Assembly: GCA_950295325.1 (NCBI GenBank)
Contig: OX485806.1
Span: 57,719,169 to 57,779,168, forward strand
Source of the DNA: Polytrichum commune
Taxonomy: Eukaryota > Streptophyta > Polytrichopsida > Polytrichales > Polytrichaceae
Direction: 5' to 3'
Length of the DNA stretch: 60,000 bases
Made by a program: the position numbers and the translations under genes. Positions 12,561 to 23,632 of this stretch are shown piece after piece. Numbering within the stretch: the first letter of the stretch is position 1; the number at the start of each line of letters is the position of its first letter. Below the pieces are notes generated by a model. The model saw only the letters and a program-made list of their open reading frames with translations, was not told the DNA's origin and did no database searches.

Positions 12561-13532
12561 TGTCGCGCACCTCTCCATAAGGAGTGCCCGAAACACCATG
12601 GGCACAAGGGGGACCCCGGAGTGACACCCGGGACTTGTGGCGCCATTGGTGAGAGGGCCCAAGTGATCCTAGTGTGGGTGAGGGCCCCGGGCGTTGGGAA
12701 CGCCTCCCACCCACTGAGACTAGGAAGCATGAGGGTAAGGCCATGAGCTATGCGTAGCTCATGGCGTGGTGATTCTAGAATGCTCAAGAACACCTCAATC
12801 GGAGGTGTGAGCTAGGAGTTATGGCCATTTGAGTGGGGCGCTGTCCCGGGACAGCGCCCTGGTACAGCAGTGCCTGGGAGTGACTCCCGAGACTGCCAAG
12901 GTTCAAAGAGGCATAACGTTCTCATAACTTGCCCAAATGGGGCAAGTGAGGAGTCCATCGGCATCTACGTGAAACGTAGATGAAGATGGATTGGTTGATT
13001 GCTAGCCTCAGACATCATACAAGGAAGTTATGATGGTCTGAAGCTGCTAGAGGCTTCTTAGCCCAGCGGCTAAGGGAGAATGTCCACTTGGCCCCAACTC
13101 TTGGTGGAGAGACAAGAGGTTGGTTCACGGTGGGGTAGGGGCCCCGTGTAAAGTCCTAGAGGCTTATATGGGTGAGGTGGTGTGGCCTCACCCACCCGAG
13201 GCCGAACGGCAAGGCCTCCATGGGCTTTGGCCTATTGTGAGGCCATAGTTGCCTAGTATGGTTCGGGTTGTTGTAGTGTTGCTCCGGCAACGCGATGATC
13301 AACATAGGATTGGACTTCCATGGATGGAAGTCCACATTGGGGAAATGGGTTACCGATTAAGGGGTGAGTCCCGAAAGCAAAGTAGGAGGGTTGGTTCCCT
13401 CCTATGAACTATTGGTCCGGGGTAAGAGGAGCTATCCATTAGCATGGCGGAATGCGAAGGGTTAGCGCTTGTAACCTTTGCTAGAAACGAAAATTGGCAA
13501 GATTGTTAAGGGACCTAGCAAGGGTTGCGACA
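12561..13532 (+). mobile_element. Solo LTR, TGTCGC family (copy 1)
   Basis: A 972-bp unit starting TGTCGCGCACC and ending GGGTTGCGACA, with TG...CA ends and a 6-bp terminal inversion. It is flanked by perfect 5-bp duplications GCATG (12,556-12,560 and 13,533-13,537). It sits inside the RT of a gypsy element, and the interrupted protein reads ...AYRVM + PFGLM when the insert is removed. There is no internal retrotransposon sequence. It is identified as an LTR because at 59,817 the same end is followed by a tRNA-Met-type primer-binding site. It contains a perfect 24-bp palindrome at 12,836-12,859. Confidence 0.93.
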
Positions 13533-13537
13533 GCATG

Positions 13538-14117
13538 ACCCGATACGCCAAAACCCCGTATTCGGTAATGAAAGACGTTTTTAGTTGATCTTCTAGCGCG
13601 ATCATTATTTGATTGTATCCACTATATCCATCCATTAACGTATACATTTCGTGTCCCACAACTGCTTCCAAAGTTGATTTTGTAAAGGTAGAGGAAAAAA
13701 ATCTACCTTGGTGACCGCATTCAGTTTTTGATAATCAACGCGTACTTGGAGTTTCCAATCCCTTTATGGTACAATGACAATAGGTGACAACCACTCTGTT
13801 TTGTCAACATGATATATGAATCCTGCTTCCAAGTATTTATCAATTTCTTTTTTTATTTTTGCGGCATAATTGGGATTCATCCTATAACTCATTTGTCTCA
13901 CTAGTTTGGCTTCTGGTTGTAGTTCAATCTTATCCTCACACACATGGGGAGGTATCCCTTTCATATCCTTGTATGTAAAGGCAAACACGTCCCTGAATTT
14001 TAATAGTAATTCTTTTACTTTGGCTTTGTAGTCACCCAAGTCCTTAGCTATTTTGACTACCTTAGGATCTTCCACGGTGCCTAAGTTCAAATTTATGACT
14101 AAATCCTCATCCTCCAT
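13538..14117 (-). pseudogene. Gypsy reverse transcriptase N-terminal half
   Basis: The frame from 14,117 reads a typical gypsy linker and RT start: FRDVFAFTYKDMKGIPP, then YRMNPNYAAKIKKEIDKYLE and WLSPIVIVP near 13,770. After a frame break near 13,700 it continues with YTLMDGYSGYNQI and FITEYGVLAYRVM at 13,538-13,671. The block order matches RT fingers and palm. It continues across the solo LTR into 12,555. The upstream linker at 14,120-14,540 is full of stops. Confidence 0.85.
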
Positions 14118-14539
14118 GGTCCATCATGCTATTTTCTTCCCTTTGACCGCTTCTGAAGCAGGGGTATGGTCCACCTTTATATCTCCCTCTTTTGCTTTGT
14201 AAAATTGGTTGGGATATACAGGTTTCTCCTCCATAGCTTCTTGTTCCTTCTTAGTTGCTTTCTTCAACCGAGGTTTTCTTGGTTTCTCAAAAGCATCCAT
14301 CTCTATTGTATTGCACCTTGGTCCTCATAAAATTTTCAAGCTTTTCAAGTCAAAATTCCCCATAGGTATTAGTTCTGGAAATGCTTCATAAACTATCGCT
14401 TCTTCTTCATCAAACATCCCCATTTCCCAGTCATAGTCTTCCAATGCAAGGGTCTTTTGGCAGGTGGTAACGCCGGAGTTCTTTGGGTGCTTATTTCCAC
14501 CTTGTTTTCCCTTTGAGTTAATGTTAATCTGTTGAGGGG

Positions 14540-14615
14540 CTAGTCATGTTGCGCTTGAGCCTCCTTCAACCATGATCTTCCTAATAGTAGGGAGTAACTA
14601 TCTTCAATACTCACC
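14540..14615 (-). pseudogene. C-terminal part of gypsy aspartic protease
   Basis: Minus-strand residues YSLLLGRSWLKEAQAQHD match the conserved end of plant gypsy proteases (LLLGRPWL...A..HDW). It joins to TLTVIDMVSIED across the solo LTR at 14,621-15,557 once one copy of the ATGTC duplication is removed. It then ends in a stop. It belongs with the protease body at 15,603-15,935. Confidence 0.75.
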
Positions 14616-14620
14616 ATGTC

Positions 14621-15557
14621 TGTCGCGCACCTCTCCATGAGGAGTGCCCGCAACACCATGGGCACAAGGGGGACCCCGGAGTGACACCCGGGACTTGTGG
14701 CGCCATTGGTGAGAGGGCCCAAGTACTCTTAGCATGGGTGAGGGCCCCGGGCGTTGAGAACGCCTCTCATCCACGGGGACTAAGAGTCATGAGGGTAAGG
14801 CCATAAGTTATGAGTAGCTTATGGGGGTGGAATTCTAGAATGCTAAGGAACACCTCAATCGGAGGTGTTAGCTAGGAGATATGGCCATTTGAGTGGGGCG
14901 CTGTCCCGGGACAACACCCTGGGACAGGAGTGACCTGGGAGTGGTGCCCGGGACTGCCAAGGTTTGAAGAGCCATAACTTCCTCAATGCTTGCCCGAATG
15001 AGGCAAGTGAGGGGTCCATCGGCATCTACGCAAAGAGTAGGTGACGATAGAGTGGTCGCTTGAGAGCATCAGACATCATATGTAGAAGTTATGGTGGTCT
15101 GAAGCTGCTGGGGGGTTCCAGCCCCAGCGGCTAAGGGAAAATGTCCACTTGGCCCCAACCCTTGTAGAGAGACAAAAGGATACTTGATGGTGGGGTAGGG
15201 GCCCCGCCCAAAGTCCTAGAGGCTTATATGGGTGAGGCGGCTTAGCCGACCGACCCCCCCGGAGCATACTTGGCAATGTGCTCCGGGTAGTTGTAGTGTT
15301 GTTTTGGCAACACGATGATCAACTCAAGAGTGGACTTCCATGGATGGAAGTTCACCTTAGCCATTGGCTACCTACTAAGGGGAGAGTCCCGAATGCATGT
15401 GTAGGAGGGTTTGGTGACCTAGCCATGAGCTTGAAGGTCCGCGGTTTTGGGAGCTAACCATGCATGTGCGTGAGATGTGCAGGTTAGCGCTCATGGCACT
15501 TGCTAGGTGGGAAAGGCGGTCAAGCTAAGTGAAGGAAAACTAGCAAGGGTTGCGACA
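14621..15557 (+). mobile_element. Solo LTR, TGTCGC family (copy 2, variant)
   Basis: A 937-bp unit, TGTCGCGCACC to GGGTTGCGACA, flanked by perfect ATGTC duplications (14,616-14,620 and 15,558-15,562). It shares the beginning and end with the other copies. Its middle differs: after TTATATGGGTGAGG it has a CGGCTTAGCCGACCGAC-type segment instead of the GGCCTCACCCACCCGAGG-type segment, and its 24-bp palindrome is broken. It therefore belongs to a second subfamily. It interrupts the protease of the same gypsy element that carries copy 1. Confidence 0.92.
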
Positions 15558-15562
15558 ATGTC

Positions 15563-15935
15563 TATGACTGTGAGTGTCGTCCGGATTACAATTCCGCCAA
15601 CATCAAGGCGTACATCTCGGATAATTCCTTTGGGCAATGGTAAATGGTCTAGGCTTTATCTTCTTGAGTCCCAATTTTCTTCTCAATGTGTCAGTGATGA
15701 TGTTCATTCCTGATCCACCATCGATTAGTGCATTCGTTACTCGTCTGTTTTTCACAATTACGGATATCATGGGCAATTCTTCATTGAATGCCTTTGCCAT
15801 TATTTGATATGTTTGAATCGGTTCTTCCGACTTTTCATCATAATTTGTTAATGTCGCCATTATTAGCTTCTTGCAATAGGGGGCTATTTCCAACAACTGC
15901 CCTATTGATATGTTTTTTTTTGTGTGGTTCATCAC
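15563..15935 (-). pseudogene. Gypsy retropepsin-like aspartic protease body
   Basis: The minus-strand frame contains the retropepsin active-site block TNALIDGGSGMNI, with DGG/S in the place of D[ST]G, followed by ITDTLRRKLGL. The upstream part reads MVNHTKKN... and RVTNAL, as in plant gypsy polyproteins. The frame is open for about 110 codons and then breaks. The enzyme would process the Gag-Pol polyprotein. The second half is displaced by the solo LTR. Confidence 0.8.
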
Positions 15936-15998
15936 ATTCTCTAAGATTTTATCTACCCTTGCCTGGGTAGTTGTTGGGACACCTCTTTTCTCGGGGCT

Positions 15999-17490
15999 TC
16001 ATTTCGTGGGCTTCTCTGCCTCTTCTTCTTTTGGGTACCAAGGTGCAAACTCTTTTAGCGTGGATAGAGCTTCGCCCTCTTCCTCTTGTATTTCCTTGAT
16101 AGTTTTACTCACCTCCCGGTGGACTTTCCTATTAGCTTTCCATTCGTTGCTGTTGGTTCCTATTGGCCTTTCCTCATTATCATTGTCATCATCGGTGTGT
16201 TCGTCTGGTTTGCACACATCATCTTTCTCTTCATCAGAGTTATTTTCTCTTTGTTGGTGGTCTTCCTGCTCCTCAAAGCTGCCACTGCTCGAATCACCAT
16301 CATTATCACCATCGTCACTTTTGCTATCTTTTTGGCCTTTATTGGCTACAACCCGTTGGGCTCTTGTCAAAACACATATAGTGGGGGATACCGTATTGGC
16401 TTCCACAGCTGGCTTCGTGTTTTTAAATCCATTCAACTCCTGTTGATGTTTAATAAAATGCGGACAGTTTGTCTTCCGGTGTCCCTTTTGATGACAATAA
16501 AAACACTCATCAGGGTTGCCTTCTCGCTGAGGTCCGCTAGTGTACCCAGTTCTCGGCGTTGCCTTGGTGTTGTTACTAACCATCAAGCTCCTGGTATGTT
16601 CATACCTGTCATGGTTGATAGGTCCTCTGGGACCTCCTTGGTAGGGGTATCCATCTTCCATCCGGTAATCTTGGCTTTTGGAGGGGTATTATCCTTCCCT
16701 TCTAAAATCATCCTTATAGTTGTCATTGGGCCTAAAGTATGGCGGTTCATCTTTGCGATATTCATTTCCCCGGTAGGGGCCTCCCGCCTCCCGCCGGTAA
16801 TCACCTTCCCTATATGGGAATGTTTCGTTTCTCCTGAACTCCGTCCTTGGTTCAAACCGAACCCTTCTTTCATTTGCTTTTTACCTAGGGGTTATTCCTC
16901 CTAGCCTTTGGTTGGATTGGGGTTGTACTTGATTTACCCCAAACTTCTATCTCGGGACCTCCGAGATTCATGCCTTTCGTAAACACACTCACTTGTGTTG
17001 TGGGTTGGATGTTGCACTTTGTGCATTGCTTCATTTCTACACCTCGGACGAATGATGCCCGTTCGAAATTTTCTGCTCCCTAGAGCTAATCCTTTTATTT
17101 CCTCTCTCGGGATTTTGATGTCATCCTTAGTTGAATCGGTTTTCTTACTCTTTGTTTTCTTCTTCTTCTGAGTCATCACTTGAGTCACCACTGTCATTTT
17201 CATCAAGGAATCTTCTTTTTCTTATCTGCCCTAGTTCCAATTTCTTAGCTGAGGCCTTTGCTTTGTCTACGTCATCGGTTGGCATTAGGTCAATATGTTT
17301 GGCATATTCCTTTTTGAGGCCATTAAAGAACCATGCCTTCTTGAATTGATTTGTTGGGTTGGGGATTGATCTTTGATGCTTCCACCATAACCCTTTCATA
17401 AAATTCTTCAACGGTTTCATCTTTCTTTTGTTTGAGGGAGCCTAGGCTTTCAATTACTTCTCCTTCCGATTTCTTTGTTCTAAATCTCAT
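15999..17490 (-). pseudogene. Gypsy gag (capsid/nucleocapsid) remnant
   Basis: Several minus-strand frames in succession carry gag features. Around 17,400-17,490 there is a retrotransposon-gag-type segment (KKDETVEEFYERVM). An acidic serine/aspartate-rich linker follows, then at 16,470-16,520 a CCHC zinc knuckle, CFYCHQKGHRKTNCPHF, which would bind RNA in nucleocapsid. A further acidic tail (SDDGDNDGDSSSGSFEEQE) runs up to the protease. At least three frame changes break it. The long plus-strand frames over the same DNA are antisense shadows. Confidence 0.8.
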
Positions 17491-18589
17491 CAGGAAAGGG
17501 GAAACTTAGTAGTGTGAGTGTAGAGCGGAGTTTGGAGAGCGGAAAATTTGAATTATGGTGGGCGATTTTCATAGAAGGAGTGCCTGTAACCGTGGATTTT
17601 AGAGATACTTTAAATTCAATTTGTTGGAAAAATACCCCATTCCCGTGGATTTTATAACACACTCTAGTTCGAGAAACAAATAGAACGTGAAGGAGTGGAA
17701 AAATGTATTCGTTATCAAGGATCTTGTAGTATAGTTTTCAAAAGGTTAAGGATTAAATTAAGGCTGACGTCAGCAATTGAAATCAAACAATAACATAAGA
17801 TGAAGAAAGAGTTGAATGGGGTTTGCAAAAGGTACATGGAAATTCTACAAATGAATTTATAAAAAACTTAAACATAAGTAATACATATGAGATGGAGTTT
17901 TCAAACACACGAGGCGTAGTCAACAACTTGGACTACCATGTCTATTACTATCCTCGCCCTGCTCGGACTCTATGTCTAGGAAATACTAGTTTGTTGAAAG
18001 GACGGGTGCGACCAGGAGATGGGGACGGTGCCTTGCCAAAAGATGGGCAAGGTCAGCAGGATATGAAGGGAGCTCAAACGTCGTCGAAGGGGTTGCAAAT
18101 ATGTCCGCATTAAGGACACAAATTTGGCTCTCAATTTGAACTCTGAACATGTAGGACGAAAAAAAATAAAAATGCCAAAAATGCCAAAAATTCCAATCCG
18201 AGAAGATAGAAATGCAAGCAAGCAAGTTAGAAGCCAAGAATGAACTTATGCACACAACAAATCAAAATTGTGCTTCGCCATCTATCGGGGAGGAGGAGCA
18301 AAAACTGACCCTCGTTGTGGGGTAGCATGCTAAGAAGTGTGTTTATGCTCAGGCTCACGCATGGGGAGAAGGATGAACTTGAATATGGCGTTGAATGGAG
18401 TGGCATGCAATGATGGAACCTCTTAGAACAACGAAATGCGAGAAGATGAGCATAAAGAAATAAATAGGAAATGAAACAAATATAAAATAAAATAAAACAT
18501 TAAAAAACAAAGACATGAAAAACAAGGAGATGAAAAACCAACCAACGCCACATTGCCAATCCATGATAATGTCGTTCTAGTCCGTGAGG
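17491..18589. other. Spacer, no gene recognised
   Basis: Sequence between the truncated gypsy gag and a broken minus-strand gene. Short open frames occur on both strands but none shows a recognisable motif. The plus-strand frame at 17,823-18,113 and the overlapping minus frames lack family resemblance. No repeat structure was evident to me. Confidence 0.4.
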
Positions 18590-21500
18590 GCGAAGAAAAT
18601 GATGGAGAAGAACTCAGGGCATTTTTCACGAGCACCTCTCCAAGGCACCCCCGTCTTCCCATATCCACTGGTTCTTTGCATCGGCAAAGTTGTTGAGCCA
18701 ACCATCTTTCTTGAGATTGTAATCCATGTCTTCGAAGTCTAAGGTCCGGACATTCAAAACAGATTCATGACGCACGAGCATCTTAATGAAGAACTTGCGA
18801 ATCTAGATGAAATGTGAACGCTAGAATTAGGAATACATAAATGAAAGAAAAAAAGTAAGAACAAAGACGGATGAGGACACAAAGAATTTACCAACTCAAA
18901 ATAATTAGTGGGCGATTGGAGATCGAGGTCATTCATGCCAAACCAATCTACGGCAACGTAAGATTCCTCAGTGTGTGCCTAGTTGTGAATTGATCTAGAG
19001 ACATCAGGATCAGCGGCGTGTGCGAAGACGAGGACGCTGTCGTTATGAAGGTTGACATTTGGGAAGACAAACAAAACCTCAAAATATGTGGAAGATTATT
19101 TGTTCCATTGAGAATCATCCGAGGATGAAACCGAGATGCCCCGTACACGTAGGTTATCGGGCACATCTGCAAAGAGTTAATCAATGCCCATGTGAACCTT
19201 AGGCTTGGTGTTTGGACGAGTACGGCCCGCTCCAACCTGAAAAGAAAAAATGCAAAGAAAATAAATAAATAAAACAAATATTGAATTCCATGGAATGAAT
19301 GAATATAACAATAAAACGACACACAAACCTTGGTTAGTAATTCTTGTATGCAGCGGTAGGCCAGAAGGGAAACCTTGGTGTTTATGAGATCTTCAATGAA
19401 CTCTCCCATGTCCACATTCTTAATAAAAAAAATACTAGATGACCGCTCGGAGGAAGTCGAAGATGTATCCGGTGCAATAATCTTCCTCTTGCGAGGCACG
19501 GATGGGATGGTTGCACCGCTATGAGAAGGAACAGCAACAGGATTGGGGAGGGGGGGCAGAAGGAGTGGCGGTTGGACTTCCAACCACGGTGGTGGCTGGA
19601 GCAGCAATGCGCTGAACCGATGCCTTGGTGAATTACAAGTGGATATTTGAATAGAGGCCACCCTCTTGCCTTTGCCCTTGCCCTTCATCGGCGCAACTTC
19701 TTTGTTATTAGTGGGAGGAGTTGGATTCTCATCTTCTTCCGGCTCTTCCTTCAATTCAATTACCTTAGGGGCAAAACAAACGAGGTTGTTGTAGAGGGGT
19801 TTTTCTACGTCGGGAATGAATCCACGAGAACAATCAAATTACCAACCACTAGCCACCACATGCACGCGTGGAAATTTTGCAACTTGGATGTGCGTGTACA
19901 CACAAAAATTGGAGCTATCAACCATCCAATCTTCAAGGAATGACGGCAAGGACGAAGAAGGAAGAACATTCTTTACGACAAGCTCGCGGTGAATGTACCT
20001 ACAAATTGAAGAACATGAGAATAAAGAAATGGAGTGGAAAAAGTGAAAACAAATGAAAATATTAAGAACAACAGAGAAGCAAAATGATTACCGGTAAGCA
20101 ACTCACTTGATAGCTATGGGGCCTTCCTTGAATTCCATGAGATCAAGCCCTTTGATGAACTTCAAGACTCCCTTGTCATCAAAATACACCTAAAAAACCT
20201 TGTCCCACAAAATGAGCCTCCAATGCTCAACAAAATGAGCAGGTTGTAAAATATCTTCTGTAGAAACCCAGTCGATATTGATGGAGCATTCATTTTCAAA
20301 TGAGGCGATCTCACCCTCAACCCCTTTGTCCAACTAAGATGAGACAAACATAAAGTTAAAAATGACAAAAATTGAAAGAGAACAAATAAAAAAGAATAAG
20401 GTATTGAAGTATCTCTGCCTAAAAAGAAGCTTTGTGAAGCCAATCATTGAGGACTTTCTCGCAAAGAAGAAGAGAAGAGGGAAACTTGTTTTTGGTTTTG
20501 ACCTCGGCGGGGGAATTCCACCACCAAAGCCACCTAACCTTAAAGGAAGCATCCACATGGGTAGTTTCCACCTTTTGGAGTTTCTCAATAGTCATATCCG
20601 TAACAAGGAAAGTGGAAAAATGACTGTCAATGTGCAAAATGGAATAGTCTAATGTAAGAAAATATACATAAAATACAAGTAAAATAACACGAAGGTGGAA
20701 GAAAATAAAAATTGAAGAGGTGAAGGGAGTACCTCTTGGAAGAAATCATCGCCGTTGTCCTTGTGGGCGACGGAGATGAGCTTTTCAAAGTTCCGAGATC
20801 GAATACTTTGATCAATCTATCCTGGGTTTTTGTCATAGTATCCCAAATTCCAAGAACAGATCTAAGAGCCTCGGGAGTGGCTTCGCGGTATAACCGTGCA
20901 GCAATATCCGCCAAATTGGATATCTCTCTCTAAAACAAATAGAGATCTGTGTAAGGATAAATGCATAAAATATGACGAAGGAAACAAACAAGAGCGAAAA
21001 GAAAAATTACCTTTTACAAGAACTTGACAGAGACGTCGTATGTGAGGGGATACCAAGTAGGAGTCTTCTCCATCTTAGATTCGCACATCTTGAAGTTGTC
21101 AACAGAAATGAGGTCTTTAAAATCCTCAAGCTTCATTTTTCCAAATGTCCGAATGCAATGCAATTTGGCAGGGAGGTTGTCATTAATATGATCGTGCTCC
21201 GTGGACCTAAAAAATAAAGTAATGAGAATCAAAGAAACAATGAAACATAAAACAAGGGAAAAAAACTTGAACTTACCAATTGATGTCATTCATGGCATTT
21301 AAAAAAACCGTGGTGGAATTTCTTGAATCCACGATAATATAGTCAACAAAGATATGCCAATCTTTATCCAACGAGTGATGCTTATTAATGTGCCTCCACC
21401 AAGCCGTCAAATAATGGTTACCCTTCCACACGTAGAACATCTTGCCAAAAAAAAGAACAAGGTCAAAGTCATTTTGGAGCATGGCGTCGAATTCCTCATT

Positions 21501-22066
21501 GGCCTCTTGCCATAATGAACTTCAAGAACCGTGGATGTCATCGGAGACATGCAGTACCTCAATGAGGTTGTTGTAGGGAGAGACATACAAGGCTCGGTCA
21601 CCGTCATGGTAATCCATAACGAGCTCGTCTTCCAACTGAGCGACATCAACCTCGTTGATGGGACAAACAAGTGGAAGACATCGCAAGCGACACAATGGGA
21701 TAGAGAAACGCGACTTAAGAAGAGGTTTGATTCGAACCCGGTGAATCACAGCATTAGAATCTTCTTTTTGCGAAATCCGAATCAAGAGCTCAGTCTCCTC
21801 TAAGTTGGACTCATCAAGAGGTCGCAAAGAGTCGGTTGCAATAGGTACATCATTCTACAAGGGTAACCAAATAAACATTAGGTAGTGGCCAAAATAATTG
21901 AAAACACAAAGAACCTGAGGCGATGTTTGAAAAACAAAGAAACAGTCAAAAAATGAAACATCTATTGACAAAAGAGATGAAGCAATGTCCCAATTCATAC
22001 CAAAAGAACCTCCAATTGAACATTATGGTCCTCCATTGAGCGCTCCACCGATAGAATGACATCCAT
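18590..22066 (-). pseudogene. Broken multi-exon gene, unknown conserved family
   Basis: The minus strand shows a chain of exon-like frames joined by plausible GT...AG introns. Exon 1 is 22,066-22,001 (ATG, MDVILSVERSMEDHN). Exon 2 is 21,854-21,277 and exon 3 begins at 21,206 with matching phase. More exons follow near 20,930, 20,640, 20,330, 20,000, 19,750, 19,200 and 18,780. Exon 2 holds a striking block, FYVWKGNHYLTAWWRHI then DKDWHIFVDYIIVD and AMNDINW, and the last exon holds NLKKDGWLNNFADAKNQ. In-frame stops at about 21,520 (TGA), 20,195 (TAG), 19,840, 19,085 and 18,980 show it is not functional. I do not recognise the family. It could be a degenerate host gene or a transposon accessory gene. 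Confidence 0.6.
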
Positions 22067-22084
22067 GGATTGTGATCCCTGCAC

Positions 22085-23575
22085 AAATTCAACACATACA
22101 AACTTTAGGACCTAAAATCAAAATCTGGGCCTAATTTCCTACCCCGACACTATCAACCAACCTAGTCCACACATCTTAAACCTATCTACACATACAAGCT
22201 TTACAACCTTCAAGTCAAAATCAAGTCCTAATGTCCTACCCTAACACTAACAACCAAGCTAGTCCACACAAGTTAAACCTATCTACCCATACAAGGTTTA
22301 CAACCTTGTAATCCAAATAAGGTCCTAATGTCCTACCCCAAGACCCTCTTGGATCCGAGAGGGTCGAATTCCTGTTCATACACAACTAGTTGAACGTATC
22401 AAGAAGACCACTTCACACAAGTTGAACCTATCTACACATACAAGCTTCACAACTTTGAAGTCAAAGTCTGGTATTAATGTCCTACCCTAGGAGCACTGCA
22501 TCTTCATCTACGCTTCACATTGATGCTGATGGACTCCTCATTTGCCCCATTCAGGCCAGTATTGAAGAAGTTACGCTTGTTTGAACCTTCACAGTCCTGG
22601 GAATCATTCCCAGGCACTGCTGTAACAGGGCGTTGTCCCGGAACAACGCCCCACTCAAATTGTCATAACTCCTAGCTCACACCTCCGATTGAGGTGATCT
22701 TGAGCATTCTAAAATCATCACGCCATGAGCTATTCATAGCTCATGGCCCTACCCTTGTGCCTCCTAGTCTACGTCGGTGGGGGGCGTTCCCAACGCCCGG
22801 GGCCCTCACCCACACTAGGATCACTTGGGCTTCACGACCAAGAAGACTATCAAAAAGACTAATCCACACAAATTGAACCTATGTACACATACAAACTTCA
22901 CAACCTTGAAGTCAAAATCTGGTCCTAATGTCCTACCCCAAGACCTTCTTACATCTGAGAGGGTTGAATTCCAGTCCATACACAATTATTTGAACGTATC
23001 AAGAAAACTAGTCCACACAAGTTGAACCTATCTACACATACAAACTTCACAACCTTGAAGTCAAAATCTGTTCCTAATGTCCTACCTTAAGACCTTCTCA
23101 CATCCAAGAGGGTCGAATTCCAGTCCATACACATATATTTGAACGTATCAAGAAATCTAATCCACACAACTTGAACCTATCTACACCTACAAGCTTCACA
23201 ACCTTGAAGTCAAAATCTAGTCCTAATGTCCTACCCCAAGACCTTCTCACATCCGAGAAGGTCGAATTCCGGTCCATACAGAACTATTTGAAGGTATCAA
23301 CAAAACTACTTCACACAAGTTGAACCTATCTACCCATACAAGCTTCACAACCTTGAAATCAAAATCTGGTCCTAATGTCTTACCCCAGGACCCTTTCGGA
23401 TCCAAGAGGGTTGAATTCTAGTCAATATACAACTAATTAAACGCATCAACAAAACTACTTCACACAAGTTGAGACTATCTACACATACAGGCTTCACAAC
23501 CTTCAAGTCAAAATCTGGTCCTAATGCTCTACCCCAGAGTCGAATTCCAGTCCATACACAATTGGAGCAACTTCA
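22085..23575. repeat. Tandem array, main period about 149 bp
   Basis: Units beginning near TTGAACCTATCTAC(A/C)CATAC occur at about 22,174, 22,268, 22,413, 22,866, 23,016, 23,165, 23,314 and 23,462. The last five are spaced 148-150 bp; the first pair is short (about 94 bp). Each full unit contains CTTCACAACCTTGAAGTCAAAATCTG, TCCTAATGTCCTACC, GAGGGTCGAATTCCAGTCC and ATACACAA. The array starts just upstream of the broken gene's first exon, is interrupted by an LTR fragment, and ends about 30 bp before the CACTA left end. Confidence 0.85.
22499..22830 (-). mobile_element. TGTCGC-family LTR fragment inside the array
   Basis: The reverse complement of the LTR segment from CCCAAGTGATCCTAGTGTG to the GTAGATGAAGATG words matches other family copies closely. 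Both ends are cut: it lacks the TGTCGC start and the GCGACA end, and no target duplication is seen. It splits the 149-bp array, so it probably arrived by rearrangement or was trimmed after insertion. Confidence 0.8.
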
Positions 23576-23605
23576 AAGAACTCATGGGGAGGCTAGGAAA
23601 GATGG

Positions 23606-23632
23606 CACTACAATAGATCGGGTCTTTTGTGA
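23606..23632 (+). repeat. CACTA left terminal inverted repeat
   Basis: 27 bp beginning CACTACAATAGATCGGG and ending TTTTGTGA. It matches the right end with three mismatches. The TGG target duplication lies immediately outside. The ends are where the transposase cuts. Confidence 0.92.

Larger units (their letters stand above)
11862..17490 (-). mobile_element. Decayed Ty3/gypsy retrotransposon, internal region
   Basis: On the minus strand, from right to left, the order is gag with zinc knuckle, aspartic protease, reverse transcriptase and RNase H. That is the gag-pol order of Ty3/gypsy elements. Two solo LTRs (14,621-15,557 and 12,561-13,532) split protease and RT. Removing each solo LTR and one copy of its 5-bp duplication restores the surrounding protein reading exactly. 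Integrase, LTRs and primer-binding site were not found, so both ends are truncated. Many stops and frameshifts make it non-functional. Confidence 0.85.

Noticed and set aside
12459-12793. Minus-strand frames starting MGPLTNGATSPGCH or MFLSILESP
   Set aside because: The same frames recur in every TGTCGC solo LTR (also near 14,540, 31,758, 56,730). They are LTR antisense sequence; the 215-codon frame at 12,146 merely runs from LTR into RT.
12561-13532. DNA transposon with TGTCGC/GCGACA inverted ends
   Set aside because: 5-bp target duplication, TG...CA ends and the primer-binding site beside the same end at 59,817 show an LTR.
15910-16904. Long plus-strand open frames (178 and 272 codons)
   Set aside because: They lie antisense to gypsy gag with its CCHC knuckle; the serine/valine-rich and cysteine-poor plus-strand content is a by-product of the acidic gag codons.
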